A DNA stretch of 64,000 nt from Candidatus Dormiibacterota bacterium (lineage in GTDB: Bacteria; Acidobacteriota; Polarisedimenticolia; Gp22-AA2). Of the stretch, positions 8,966-18,280 are shown piece after piece. Each line of letters begins with the position of its first letter. The stretch's first letter is position 1. Made by a program: the position numbers and the translations under genes. The notes beneath the pieces are model-generated. The model was not told where the DNA came from. It made no database searches and saw only the letters and a program-made list of their open reading frames with translations. The stretch lies in the NCBI GenBank assembly GCA_035635555.1, contig DASQAT010000046.1, positions 62,001 to 126,000 on the forward strand. Reading direction: 5' to 3'.

Positions 8966-10534
8966 GTGAACGACCTGCCAGTCGGAGAGCCCGGCTTGCC
9001 GGACCGGGTGCGCCCGCTCCTGATCATCGTGGCCTACGAGGCCGAGCCGCACCTGCCCGAACTGATCGGGCGCCTGGCGCAGGTGGAGGGGATGAAGGAG
9101 CGCTGGTTCATCCTCTTGCTCGACGATTCGTCCGGCGATCGTACGAGCGATCGTGCGAAGGCGCTGTTTGCAGAACATGGGTTCTCCGGATGGCGGGTCG
9201 TCCGAAACGATGAGAATCAGGGCTACGGTGGAAACCAGAAGGTGGGCTACCGGTACGCCCTGAAGGTCGGCGGGTTCACTCATGTGGCTCTTCTGCACGG
9301 AGACTGTCAATATCCTCCGGAGGCCTTGCCCGTGATGCTGGGCGAGGCGATCAAGACCGGGGGGGACGTGGTGCTGGCCTCCCGCATGTGGAGCATCCGC
9401 TCCGCCCGTCGTGGAGGGATGCCGCTCTACAAGGTCGTCGGGAACCGCGTGCTGACGTGGATCCAGAACCGACTGACCGGCAGGCGCTTGAAGGAATATC
9501 ACACCGGCATGCGAATGTATTCCACCGACTTTCTTGCACGGGTCCCTTTCGAGTTGAATTCCGACGGCTTCGATTTCGACACGGAGATCCTGCTCCAGGC
9601 TTTTTATCTCGACGCCGGGGCGAGCGAAATCAAGATCCCGACCCGATATGCCGGAGAGGTCTGCCGGGTTCCCGGGATGCGGTATGCCTGGGGGGTCCTG
9701 CGGAGCAGCCTCGATTTCTGGCTTCAGACCCACGGCATGGGCTGCTCGCTCAGGTTCCGTGACCTGCAGGGTCGCCGGACGCTGTACGTGGACAAGACGC
9801 GTTTCGAAGGCTCGGCCCACGAAGCGGCCCTGCACTGCATCCGGGAGTCCCGGCCGCAGGCTGTGCTGGACCTGGGCTGCGGTGAGGGCTTCGTCGGCGC
9901 GCGCGCGAAAGAGTCCTTCCCTCATCTCCGGTACGATGGAGCGGATCGGGCGCCGCTTCGTCCCACGGCGTGCGACAGGTACTGGCCCTGCGACCTCGAT
10001 CGCGGCCTTCCGCCCACCAATCCATTCGACTACGACATGGTCCTGTGTCTCGACGTGCTCGAGCACCTCAGCGAGCCGGAGACCTTCCTGTTGCGCCTGC
10101 GCGAGTCCAGGAGGGGCGGCAAGGACACGCTCTTCGTGTTTTCGACGGCCAATGTGGCCTTTCTTTCGATCCGCCTCGGACTGCTGCTCGGACGCTTCGA
10201 GTACGGGGACCGGGGCATTCTCGATATCACGCACAGGCGCCTGATGACGCGCGGCTCGTTCAAGCGGCTCATCCGCGAAACGGGGTTCGTCGTCGAGAGA
10301 AGCCAGGGGACGCCCGTCCCGTTGCAGTTGGTCTTCGGGGACGGACGTCTGACCCGCTGGATGACCCAGTTGTGGAGGGTCCTGGCCCTGCTCTTCCCGG
10401 GTCCGTTCTCGTTCCAGACGGTGATCGTGGCGCGTGCCCGGCGCGCGATACCGGACGTCGCCCTGACGACGGAAGAGCAATCCGCGTCCCCGACTCCCGA
10501 AAGACGCGTGGCCCGGGGAGCCGGCCGGCGCTGA
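8966..10534 (+). CDS. Fused GT2 glycosyltransferase and SAM methyltransferase
   Basis: A 522-residue two-domain protein. Residues 15-240 form a GT-A family 2 glycosyltransferase with IIVAYEAE, DDSSGDRT, NDENQGYGGNQKVGYRYA and the metal-binding HGDCQYPP, close to dolichol/polyprenyl-phosphate transferases. Residues 275-480 form a class I methyltransferase with the SAM-binding loop VLDLGCGEGFVG, the acidic residue in DGADRAP and VLCLDVLEHL. No membrane segment separates the domains. The fusion suggests one enzyme adds and methylates a sugar, or that both act on a shared lipid-linked intermediate. The start is GTG. It stands alone, with promoters before it and before the next gene. Confidence 0.85.
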   Translation: MNDLPVGEPGLPDRVRPLLIIVAYEAEPHLPELIGRLAQVEGMKERWFILLLDDSSGDRTSDRAKALFAEHGFSGWRVVRNDENQGYGGNQKVGYRYALKVGGFTHVALLHGDCQYPPEALPVMLGEAIKTGGDVVLASRMWSIRSARRGGMPLYKVVGNRVLTWIQNRLTGRRLKEYHTGMRMYSTDFLARVPFELNSDGFDFDTEILLQAFYLDAGASEIKIPTRYAGEVCRVPGMRYAWGVLRSSLDFWLQTHGMGCSLRFRDLQGRRTLYVDKTRFEGSAHEAALHCIRESRPQAVLDLGCGEGFVGARAKESFPHLRYDGADRAPLRPTACDRYWPCDLDRGLPPTNPFDYDMVLCLDVLEHLSEPETFLLRLRESRRGGKDTLFVFSTANVAFLSIRLGLLLGRFEYGDRGILDITHRRLMTRGSFKRLIRETGFVVERSQGTPVPLQLVFGDGRLTRWMTQLWRVLALLFPGPFSFQTVIVARARRAIPDVALTTEEQSASPTPERRVARGAGRR

Positions 10535-10603
10535 GGCGCGGGTCGGTCGCCGCCCGACAGGCCTGTACGGCGGAAGGAACCCGAGGCCCGACGGCTCCGG
10601 TGT

Positions 10604-10632
10604 TTGACTGTCCGTTCGCCGTCTGCTAACGT
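10604..10632 (+). promoter_or_regulatory. Sigma70-type promoter directly before the secreted beta-barrel gene
   Basis: TTGACT at 10604-10609, a 17-base spacer and TAACGT at 10627-10632. The ATG of the next gene is at 10642, only nine bases after the -10 element, with no Shine-Dalgarno sequence between. Transcription would start about three bases before the ATG, implying a nearly leaderless mRNA. Confidence 0.6.
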
Positions 10633-10641
10633 CCGCTGCCC

Positions 10642-13600
10642 ATGAGCCGCTCGCTCGTCGCCGTGGTTCTCCCGATGGTGCTGGCCTTTCCGGTGTTCGC
10701 GGGCGAGGGCGGTCCGCGTCTCCCGGTGCTCGGACTCGGGTACGAGTATGACCTGAGCGGTGAGCGGGAGGAGTTTCTCCTGCCCGATCCGATCGAGGAC
10801 CCCTCCATCGCGGCGGACCATCCCTTGTACGTGCGCATCCGTGCGCCCTGGGGCCTGCTCGAGCCGCGGGCCGGACAATACGACTGGAGCGAAGTCGATC
10901 GGATCGTCGACCCGTATCGCTCGGCGCGCTTCGACGTGACGCTCTGCTTGTACGGACCGAATACGGCCGTCGACTCGTCCGCAGCGGTCCCATCGCCGGG
11001 CCGGTCGGCAATCCTCAAGAGCTGGCTCGATTTCACCCGCGCGGCCGCGCTGCATTTCAAGGGGCGCGTGAGGTACTACGAGATCTGGGACCGACCGAAC
11101 CGCGCACCCGGCTGGCCAATCGACAGGGTGGCGGAGTTTGCGTACGTCCTGAAGAACACCTCAGTCGTGATCCGTTCCGTCGACCCCGGGGCCCTGGTGG
11201 TGCAGGGGGCCCTCGCCCTTGGGGCGGACACTCTCGACGAAGACCTGGCGTGGCAGAAGGCCCTGTACGAGCAGGGGACCGCCACCTATGTCGACGTGCT
11301 GCCCGTGCGTCCGCCGCCGGCCGTCCCCGTCGAGAGGGTCGTATCGCGGGCCTACGATCTCATGCTGGAGAGCGACCCCTCGGCGCAGCTCTGGGTGGTC
11401 GGCGCGCCGCTGGAGGGACCGGACGACCGGGGGCGTGCGGCGGACCTGCTCGGCAAGTTCATCGTGACGCAGGGAGAGGGCGCCGCCGTGGTGAGCTTCG
11501 ACCTCGAGGCCGACGTCAACGGGCAGCCGGAATTCCCGGGCGTCCTCCTCGACCTCCACCGGCTTTTCCTGCCGACGTACACGCGCGTCACGGGGACCGG
11601 CGCGGTGCTCGAGGCGTCCGCCGACGCCGGATCGCGTACCGTCCAGGGGGTCACGTCCTACTCCTTCTTCGATGCGGACTCGTTCCAGGGGCTGATCGGA
11701 TTCTTCGCACGCCCGCCGGTTGAGGAGCGTGGTGGGCGTCTCGTCATTCCAACCGCGGCGGTGCGCGGTGTGGCGATCTACGACATCATCGGAGGGTCCG
11801 CAGGTCCGCCGGGCGGACCGGTGGAGCCGGACTTCAAGAGCAACACGACCCGCGTGCCGGTGCCCCTTTACGCGCGGCCGCTGGTCCTCCTGTATTCGCG
11901 GGTTCCAATCAAGGGCTTCGAGGCGGAAAAGGAGCAGGTGCAGATCAAGGGCACGGGGTTGATCACGGCCGAAGAGATCATGGCCGCGCACCAGGCGTTC
12001 ATGGTGGACCAGAGATATCGGCTCCAGAACTACCGCGCCGACGCCCTGCTGACGTACCACGGGAAGGTCGGGGGCAGCAATACAATTGACGTGAGTTTTG
12101 ACAATGCGTTTTTCTGGGACCCTGCGATGGGGGCCGAGTGGCAGCAACGTGCCCTCTATTATAACGGCGTGCTCTGGAGGGGCAAGAAGCTGCCGGAACT
12201 CCCCATTCCTCAACCCGAAAAGGTGTTCACGCTTCCTCTGGACATCAATCTCAACAAGGACTACGCCTATCAGTATGTCGGTCGGGACAAGGTCGGAGAA
12301 TTCGACTGTTATGTCGTGGATTTCAAGCCGATCGATCGCACCAAGACGCTCTATGAAGGTCGCGCCTGGATTGAGACACGCACGTTTGCGCCGGTGAAGA
12401 CGTCGACGGTGCAGACGAACCTGTCGGCGCCCGTCGTCTCAAACGAGGAAAACGACATGTTCTCGCCGCTCGCCGGACCCGACGGATCCACCTATTGGAT
12501 TCTGACCCGCGTCGAGGGGCAGCAGATTCTGACCTTCGTCGGTCAGAATCTGGTCCTCTTGCGCGAGATCGGCTTCAAGAATGTCCGGATCAACGATCCG
12601 GGATTCGCGGCCGCGAGGGAGGGGGCGTACCGCTCCGACAGTCAGATGCTGCGCGACACCGACAAGGGGCTTCGCTACCTGGAGCGCACGGAGGGTGGCG
12701 GACGGGTGGTGAAGGAGGGCTTGCAGAAATCGGCCCTCCTGGGGCTCGCCGGCCTCTACCGTCAGCCGGGGCTCGATTATCCTGTCCTGCCGCTCGCCGG
12801 GGCCGGCTACTTCAATTTCGACGTCGGCGGCCACAACACGCAACTGACCGCATTCATCGCCGGCGTGATCAACCTGTTTTCCCTGACCGATCCACACGTG
12901 TTCGACAAGAAGATCGACGCCACCGTGCAGGTGGTCGCGCTGGCCGTGAACATTACCGACCAGCTCTTCGTGCAGGGAAAGGCTCTTCCCGAGAGCAACG
13001 TGGACGTGCGCGACCAGAGCGTCTCGGGCTCGCTGGGGGCGCCGATCGGGAACTTCATGAGACTCAAGGCGACGTACGAGCTGGAGTACGCCAACCACAG
13101 TCGCGACAAGAAAACAAAGACGTTTGTGGTTCCCTCCGACACCTTCATCCAGTCACCGGGTCTCGCGTGGGAGTTCAACAGGGCCGCCTGGACGGTGAGC
13201 GCGGCCGCGCAGAAGAACTATCGCAGCACATGGGAGCCGTGGGGCGACGACACGCTCCCCTGTCCGTCGCCCGGGTCCTGTCTGGGAGAGTTCGATCCCT
13301 CCCAGAAGAACTACGAGACGTACGAGTACAGCGTCGCCAAGCAGGTGTTCCTGCCGCTGTTCCAGAAACTTCGCTTCGAGGCGATCTGGCAGAACGGCTC
13401 GCGCCTCGACCGGTTCAGCGAGTTCCAGTTCTCCTTCTTCGGAAATCGCGTGCGCGGGTTCTCCGGGTCGGGCGTGCGCTACGACCAGGGGGGGATCGGG
13501 CGCGCGCAGTATGCCTTCAACCTCGCCAACGTCGTTCGTTTCGAGGCCTCCCTCGATCACGCCTACGTCCGCGACGGCCTCACCTCGGAGGACTTCCACC

Positions 13601-13746
13601 GGTTCACGGGATTCGGGATCTCGGGGAACACCATGGGTCCGTGGGAGACCCTCCTGCAGTTCGACATCGGCGTGGCCCTGCAGTCCGACTTCGAACGCCT
13701 CCGGGGCGGCACGGAGTTCCAGATCGCCCTGTTGAAGTATTTTTGA
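10642..13746 (+). CDS. Secreted protein with degenerate glycosidase-like domain and C-terminal beta-barrel
   Basis: A 1034-residue protein. Residues 1-20 are a signal peptide (hydrophobic core ending VFA). Residues 40-380 resemble a (beta/alpha)8 glycoside hydrolase of clan A: YYEIWDRPNRAPGW sits where such enzymes have EIWNEPN, so the acid/base Glu is replaced by Arg. Residues 430-680 resemble LolA-like lipoprotein-sorting folds (YEGRAWIETRTFAPVKT). Residues 720-1034 show alternating hydrophobic/polar strands and end in LLKYF, the terminal-Phe signal of outer-membrane barrels. I infer an outer-membrane protein that binds rather than cleaves a glycan. No family name can be assigned with certainty, and the domain borders are approximate. 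Confidence 0.6.
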   Translation: MSRSLVAVVLPMVLAFPVFAGEGGPRLPVLGLGYEYDLSGEREEFLLPDPIEDPSIAADHPLYVRIRAPWGLLEPRAGQYDWSEVDRIVDPYRSARFDVTLCLYGPNTAVDSSAAVPSPGRSAILKSWLDFTRAAALHFKGRVRYYEIWDRPNRAPGWPIDRVAEFAYVLKNTSVVIRSVDPGALVVQGALALGADTLDEDLAWQKALYEQGTATYVDVLPVRPPPAVPVERVVSRAYDLMLESDPSAQLWVVGAPLEGPDDRGRAADLLGKFIVTQGEGAAVVSFDLEADVNGQPEFPGVLLDLHRLFLPTYTRVTGTGAVLEASADAGSRTVQGVTSYSFFDADSFQGLIGFFARPPVEERGGRLVIPTAAVRGVAIYDIIGGSAGPPGGPVEPDFKSNTTRVPVPLYARPLVLLYSRVPIKGFEAEKEQVQIKGTGLITAEEIMAAHQAFMVDQRYRLQNYRADALLTYHGKVGGSNTIDVSFDNAFFWDPAMGAEWQQRALYYNGVLWRGKKLPELPIPQPEKVFTLPLDINLNKDYAYQYVGRDKVGEFDCYVVDFKPIDRTKTLYEGRAWIETRTFAPVKTSTVQTNLSAPVVSNEENDMFSPLAGPDGSTYWILTRVEGQQILTFVGQNLVLLREIGFKNVRINDPGFAAAREGAYRSDSQMLRDTDKGLRYLERTEGGGRVVKEGLQKSALLGLAGLYRQPGLDYPVLPLAGAGYFNFDVGGHNTQLTAFIAGVINLFSLTDPHVFDKKIDATVQVVALAVNITDQLFVQGKALPESNVDVRDQSVSGSLGAPIGNFMRLKATYELEYANHSRDKKTKTFVVPSDTFIQSPGLAWEFNRAAWTVSAAAQKNYRSTWEPWGDDTLPCPSPGSCLGEFDPSQKNYETYEYSVAKQVFLPLFQKLRFEAIWQNGSRLDRFSEFQFSFFGNRVRGFSGSGVRYDQGGIGRAQYAFNLANVVRFEASLDHAYVRDGLTSEDFHRFTGFGISGNTMGPWETLLQFDIGVALQSDFERLRGGTEFQIALLKYF

Positions 13747-13936
13747 CGGCTCGCCGACCGGCGCGGGCGGTCGCGCCTCGAAGAGTCCTGAGGACCGGGG
13801 GATGCGTTGAACACGGGCGGCGGGGAGTGCCTGGACAACGCACGGAGTTCGGCGGCACCGGCGACCCGCCCGCGGTGTACGATGGAACACGGCGTATGGC
13901 GCGCGGGCGCCAGCCGGACACGAGCATGAAAGGGTC

Positions 13937-14689
13937 ATGGATTACGAGCATCTGGAGCGCTACTACGATCTCGGACAGTCCTACTGGTGGCTGGTCGGCA
14001 AGTACCGGATCGTGACCGACGTCGTCCGGCGCAATTTCCCGCCGAAGGTCGCCGGCCGCGCACCGCGGATTCTCGACCTGGGCTGCGGGCCTGGGAACCT
14101 GCTCGATTATCTTGCGCCCCACGGCGATACCTTCGGCACCGACTACTCGCAGGACGCCCTGCGATTCTGCGCGGGGCGGGGCTTCAGACGCATGTTCCGC
14201 GCGGACTTCCAATCGCTGCCCTTGCGCGAGGAGAGCTTCGACCTCATTACGTGCATCGACGTCCTGGAGCATCTCATCGACGATCGACGGGCCATCCGCG
14301 AGCTGGTGCGTGTCCTGCGGCCCGGCGGGGTGCTGGTCGTGAGCGTCCCGGCCTTCATGTTCCTGTGGGGAGATCACGACACGATGTACGGCCATCATCG
14401 CCGCTACACGACCGGACAGCTCCGCGAGCGTCTCGAAGCCGCCGGCCTCAGGGTGCGCAAGCTCAGCTATTTCCAGCCGCTCTTCATGCTGCCGCTGCTG
14501 CTCTACCGCAACCTCAAGAAATTCATCGGAAGCCGGGAGGGGAGCCTCGAGACGCGCGACGATTTCGTGAAGCTTCCCGGGCCGGTCAACGCGGCGCTCA
14601 GCCACCTGCTGGCGGCCGAGCGTTTTCCGCTGCGTTTCCTAAGCTTCCCTTTCGGCGTGACCGTGCTGGCCGTGGGATCGAAGTCCTGA
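13937..14689 (+). CDS. Class I SAM-dependent methyltransferase
   Basis: A 250-residue methyltransferase (Methyltransf_11 type). It has ILDLGCGPGNLLDYL near residue 40, an acidic residue in GTDYSQDAL, and DLITCIDVLEHLIDDRRAI near residue 110. The C-terminal part is hydrophobic (FQPLFMLPLLLYRNLKKF), as in relatives that act on lipid- or membrane-linked substrates. AAAGGG six bases before the ATG can serve as ribosome binding site. It converges with the acyltransferase gene 23 bases downstream. The substrate is not deducible; the surrounding glycosyltransferases suggest a glycan or polyprenyl-linked substrate. Confidence 0.85.
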   Translation: MDYEHLERYYDLGQSYWWLVGKYRIVTDVVRRNFPPKVAGRAPRILDLGCGPGNLLDYLAPHGDTFGTDYSQDALRFCAGRGFRRMFRADFQSLPLREESFDLITCIDVLEHLIDDRRAIRELVRVLRPGGVLVVSVPAFMFLWGDHDTMYGHHRRYTTGQLRERLEAAGLRVRKLSYFQPLFMLPLLLYRNLKKFIGSREGSLETRDDFVKLPGPVNAALSHLLAAERFPLRFLSFPFGVTVLAVGSKS

Positions 14690-14712
14690 CCCAGGCGAGT
14701 GCAGGGACCGGG

Positions 14713-15453
14713 TCATCGAGCCGCGGACGTCGGGGGCCTGTCGCAACAGGAGACCGGCGGACGTGCGAGACCCTCGCCGATGCGCTCGCGCACCGTGGCG
14801 ATCAGAGCGTCCTTGGTGTCGAGCGTGTAGTCCGCGGTGAGAACGGGGGCGCCGAAGACGACCTCGATCGTGCCCGGTCTCACGCGCAGACTCCCCTTGG
14901 GAAGGACATCGCGCCCGCCCCGAATCGAGACCGGGACCACGGGTACACCCGCCTGCAGGGCCAGGATGAAGCCACCCTTCTTGAAGGGAAGCAGGCGACC
15001 ATCCGGGCTGCGCGTCCCTTCGGCAAACACGATGACCGAGACGCCCCGTCGAATGATGCGCAACGTCCTCCCCAGCCGGCGGATGGCCTTTTCGCGGTCG
15101 GTCCGATCGATGAAGATGAATCCCGCGAGCCAGAGGGCCCAGCCGAATATCGGGATATAGAGAAGCTCGCGCTTGGCCACGATTCGAAAATCCGTCGGCA
15201 TGGCGACGACCAAAGCGGGAATGTCGAACTGGCTCTGGTGATTCGCGACGTAAATGCAGGGGACATCCGGGGAGAACTCCGAGTGAAACACCGCCCTGCT
15301 GCGAACTCCATAGGTCTTCAGGATCAGCCAGGACCAAAAGCGGGCCAGGGGAATCAAGGCCGATCCTCCGGGCACCAGCAGGCAGAGGACGATCCCCAGG
15401 CTCGCGAGGACAGCCGTAGAGATGATCACAATCATCAGCCTGAGAAGATACAA
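14713..15453 (-). CDS. plsC: 1-acyl-sn-glycerol-3-phosphate acyltransferase (PlsC family)
   Basis: This enzyme transfers an acyl chain to lysophosphatidic acid at the inner membrane. All four family motifs are visible: NHQSQFD, FIDRTDREKAIRR, FAEGTRSPDG and VPVVPVSIRGG. One N-terminal membrane segment precedes them. The start is uncertain. I prefer the TTG at 15453, because GGGAGG lies four bases before it and the protein then begins just ahead of the membrane helix (246 residues). ATG at 15435, or at 15543 with an unconserved 30-residue extension, are alternatives. TATACT on the minus strand near 15485 could be its -10 element, which would exclude the 15543 start. Confidence 0.88.
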   Translation of the reverse strand: MYLLRLMIVIISTAVLASLGIVLCLLVPGGSALIPLARFWSWLILKTYGVRSRAVFHSEFSPDVPCIYVANHQSQFDIPALVVAMPTDFRIVAKRELLYIPIFGWALWLAGFIFIDRTDREKAIRRLGRTLRIIRRGVSVIVFAEGTRSPDGRLLPFKKGGFILALQAGVPVVPVSIRGGRDVLPKGSLRVRPGTIEVVFGAPVLTADYTLDTKDALIATVRERIGEGLARPPVSCCDRPPTSAAR

Positions 15454-15593
15454 CGAGCCTCCCGCATGAGGCCCTGCAGTATAGTCTGGCCCGCTTCCTG
15501 TCTCGTCCGGAGGAGGGCTGCGATGCGGCACAAGGGGTCTCACGGTGTCGGGCGCCGCCCGTCAGGGCGCAACGTGGCGACCCACGGGACCGG

Positions 15594-16568
15594 GTGGGGG
15601 TCGTGACTCCGGATCTCTGCGTCGTCGTGCCGGCCTACAATGAGGAGAAGAATCTTCCCGTTCTGCTCGAAGAGCTCGGGGCCGCGCTCGGTCCCACCGG
15701 GATCGCCTTCGAGGTCCTGTTCGTGGACGATGGGAGCCGCGACCGCACCGTCGATGTCATTCGCGGGCTGGTCGCGAGCCACACGAACGTCCGGGCCGTC
15801 ATCCTCAGCCGAAACTTCGGACATCAGGCGGCCGTCTCCATCGGGCTTCAATACGCGCGCGGTCGCGCCATTGCCATCATGGACGCCGACCTGCAGGATC
15901 GACCCAGCGATCTGGTCCAGCTCCATCGCCGCTATCTGGAGGGGGCCGAGGTCGTCTACGCGGTCCGCCGCACGCGACCGGAGAACCTGTTCAAGCGCGC
16001 CGCCTACACCGTCTTCTATAGGATATTGACCCGGCTGGCGAGCGTCCCGATTCCCGTCGACTCCGGCGACTTCTGCGTCATGGGCGGGGAGTTCGTGGCG
16101 CGATTGAATCGGCTGCCCGAGAGATTGCGCTACGTCCGGGGCCTGCGCGCCTGGGTTGGCGGACGTCAGGTGGGCGTTCCTGTCGATCGCGATGCCCGCC
16201 GGAGCGGCCGACCGCAGTATACGTTCACGAAGCTCTGTCGCCTCGCCCTCGATGGAATGATTTCATTCTCCTACGTCCCGCTGCGTCTCGCGTCGATGCT
16301 CGGTCTCGCGATATCCGGCCTGGCCTTCATCGGGTTTCTCGTCGTCCTGACCTGGAAGCTGATGGGGATCCTCCCCCGCGGCGCCGGAGTGGCGACGATC
16401 GCCCTCTCCGTTCTGTTCATCGGCGGCGTGCAACTCCTCACACTCGGCATCCTGGGCGAGTACATCGGCCGCATCTTCGATGAGGTGAAGGCGAGGCCGA
16501 TCGCCATCGTCAGCGAACTCCTGGGTGACGATGTGTCTCCAGAGGACAGGTCCAGGGCATTGCGATGA
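15594..16568 (+). CDS. Polyprenyl-phosphate glycosyltransferase (GtrB/ArnC-like GT2)
   Basis: A 324-residue GT-A family 2 enzyme with PAYNEEKNLP, VDDGSRDRT, the catalytic metal motif MDADLQDRP near residue 100, and two C-terminal membrane helices (residues 230-255 and 265-290). This architecture is that of GtrB, ArnC and DPM-like proteins, which load a sugar on undecaprenyl phosphate at the cytoplasmic face. The stop overlaps the ATG of the next gene (ATGA). That gene encodes a multi-pass GT-C-like protein, so the pair matches the usual arrangement of a carrier-charging enzyme plus a periplasmic transferase. GTG at 15603 is an alternative start. Confidence 0.88.
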   Translation: MGVVTPDLCVVVPAYNEEKNLPVLLEELGAALGPTGIAFEVLFVDDGSRDRTVDVIRGLVASHTNVRAVILSRNFGHQAAVSIGLQYARGRAIAIMDADLQDRPSDLVQLHRRYLEGAEVVYAVRRTRPENLFKRAAYTVFYRILTRLASVPIPVDSGDFCVMGGEFVARLNRLPERLRYVRGLRAWVGGRQVGVPVDRDARRSGRPQYTFTKLCRLALDGMISFSYVPLRLASMLGLAISGLAFIGFLVVLTWKLMGILPRGAGVATIALSVLFIGGVQLLTLGILGEYIGRIFDEVKARPIAIVSELLGDDVSPEDRSRALR

Positions 16569-18172
16569 CCCGGCGGTCGGCAGCGGGCCGGGCGGGCGGG
16601 TCGCCTCCCTCGGGCGGTCCAGATGCCGGGGCCATGCCGACATCGCCCCGCTCGACCGGCCGATTCCTCACCGCCCTGTTCATCGCGGTCCTGGGTCTCC
16701 AGCTGCTTCTCTATCGACAGTCCTTCGGCGTGAAGCCCTCGAACGATGACTTCGTCGCACTTCACCAGGTCGACCGAGGAGACATGGAAGGCCCCTCGTC
16801 GTTCTTCCACGCCAGCAACTTCGACGACTATCGCCCTCTCATGAACGCGACGGTGTGGCTCTTCGGCAGGATCTCCCGACGCCATCTCCTGCTCTCGCTG
16901 CGCATCCTCCATGTCCTGAGTTTCGTCTTCTACGCCTCCATCGCCTTCCTTTGGATGCGTTCGTTGAGGCTCGGTCGCGTGGCCGCCATCGCGTCGGCGT
17001 GCGTCGTGTTCCTTCACCCCACCCAGGCGGGCGCCCTCGCCGGTCTGGACAACTTCGCCAGATTCGTCGTCAACGCCTGGGTGTGGCTGGGGGCATGGAT
17101 CGCCTCGAGGTGGGCCGGGCGACCGCTGCTCGCCGTGCCCCTCGTCGCGCTGTGCTTCGCCATCGGTCTTGGCTACATGGAGTACGCCATCGCTCTCATC
17201 CCGCTGGCAACCCTGTTCACCGTCTGGCCCCGGTCGAAGCATCGGGTGCGGAATGGATCGATCATGCTGGTCGCTCTGGCGACCGTCTTCATCGTCTATT
17301 TCCTGATCCGGGTGTCCGGCAGGGCCGCGACGACGTCCGGCGCGGGGTTCCTGTCGCTCGATCCTCTCCTCTGGGTCAAGAACGCAGCCATGATCCTTGT
17401 CGCGGAATTGTTCTTCGGAAACACGGTGCCCGTCATGATCGACCGTTCGCCGGCGAACCTGGCCTGGCTGGCCTCCAATGTGACGGCCGTGGCGGCCGCG
17501 CTCGGGTACGGACTGTGGGCCGCTCGTCACGAAGCGCTCCCAGATCCCGGCGGCGCACCTGCGGGCTCGCCGCGGACGGATGGCGGCCCGGGCCCCGCTC
17601 TGGGATTGCTGTGCGCCGCATGGGCCGCGTCGTTTTTTCCGATGGTCCTCATGAGGCACATCTCCGAAATCTATATCTCCTCGGTGACGCTTGGGCTGGC
17701 GCTGCTGGCCGGTCTCGCGGCCCGGGGCTGGACCACCGCGTCCCGACCGCTCCGAGTTGTCCTGATGCTCTTCGCCGGCTTTCAGCTGATGCTGGCCGCC
17801 CAGGCCATCCAGTCCAAGATCGCCGGGCTCAACGACGGCGGCGAGCGGGCGGAGGCCTTGATCCAGAGAGTCCTGGAGCGGATTCCCGACGATGGGTCCG
17901 CCAGGAGAATTGCGATGGTGTTCCTGAAACGGGATGCGGGCGCAGCCGGCGGGAGCTATTCCGTGTTCGCGATACCGGATGACCAGCTCATCCTGCCGGG
18001 AACCGGCGCATTCGCGATCCGATGGTATCGGCGCGACCTGGATGTCCGTCTCGATCAATTCCTCGTCACCGAACCTTCCGAAGTGGATGGCCGGTCCTAT
18101 GATGCGGTGCTTCTCTGGAATCCCTCGACCGGGCAATTCAGGCCGCTGTCGCCATCGGAGGGGCGGCTCTAG
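16565..18172 (+). CDS. Multi-pass membrane protein, probable GT-C glycosyltransferase
   Basis: A 535-residue protein with about ten hydrophobic helices. The first extracytoplasmic loop is acidic (PSNDDFVALHQVD, then NFDDYRPLMN near residue 80), in the place where GT-C enzymes carry their catalytic Asp residues. A soluble tail of about 110 residues follows the last helix. It overlaps the polyprenyl-phosphate glycosyltransferase gene by four bases, which supports use of the polyprenyl-linked sugar in the periplasm. I do not recognise a named family, so the function rests on topology and context. Confidence 0.65.
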   Translation: MTRRSAAGRAGGSPPSGGPDAGAMPTSPRSTGRFLTALFIAVLGLQLLLYRQSFGVKPSNDDFVALHQVDRGDMEGPSSFFHASNFDDYRPLMNATVWLFGRISRRHLLLSLRILHVLSFVFYASIAFLWMRSLRLGRVAAIASACVVFLHPTQAGALAGLDNFARFVVNAWVWLGAWIASRWAGRPLLAVPLVALCFAIGLGYMEYAIALIPLATLFTVWPRSKHRVRNGSIMLVALATVFIVYFLIRVSGRAATTSGAGFLSLDPLLWVKNAAMILVAELFFGNTVPVMIDRSPANLAWLASNVTAVAAALGYGLWAARHEALPDPGGAPAGSPRTDGGPGPALGLLCAAWAASFFPMVLMRHISEIYISSVTLGLALLAGLAARGWTTASRPLRVVLMLFAGFQLMLAAQAIQSKIAGLNDGGERAEALIQRVLERIPDDGSARRIAMVFLKRDAGAAGGSYSVFAIPDDQLILPGTGAFAIRWYRRDLDVRLDQFLVTEPSEVDGRSYDAVLLWNPSTGQFRPLSPSEGRL

Positions 18173-18185
18173 CCGGGAGGGTTTC

Positions 18186-18215
18186 TTGACTGCGCGCCCG
18201 TCCATCCGCTAGACT
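18186..18215 (+). promoter_or_regulatory. Sigma70-type promoter of the mla operon
   Basis: TTGACT at 18186-18191 and TAGACT at 18210-18215, spacing 18 bases. It lies in the 108-base gap before mlaE and is the first promoter-like sequence after the preceding membrane protein gene. Confidence 0.6.
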
Positions 18216-18280
18216 TTCAGGGACTTAGCGCCATCGAAAGGTGTCACCAGCCGGCCCCGGGAGGGCAAGGACGCCGCCGC

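Noticed and set aside
8718-8969. 83-codon plus-strand frame in the divergent gap
   Set aside because: No ribosome binding site, shadow-like composition and overlap with the start of the next gene.
8828-11011. 727-codon minus-strand frame opposite the GT2-methyltransferase gene
   Set aside because: Arg/Pro/Ser-rich with no motif; the opposite strand is clearly coding.
16271-18205. 644-codon minus-strand frame opposite the glycosyltransferase and GT-C genes
   Set aside because: Low-complexity shadow composition; the plus strand carries conserved motifs and membrane helices.
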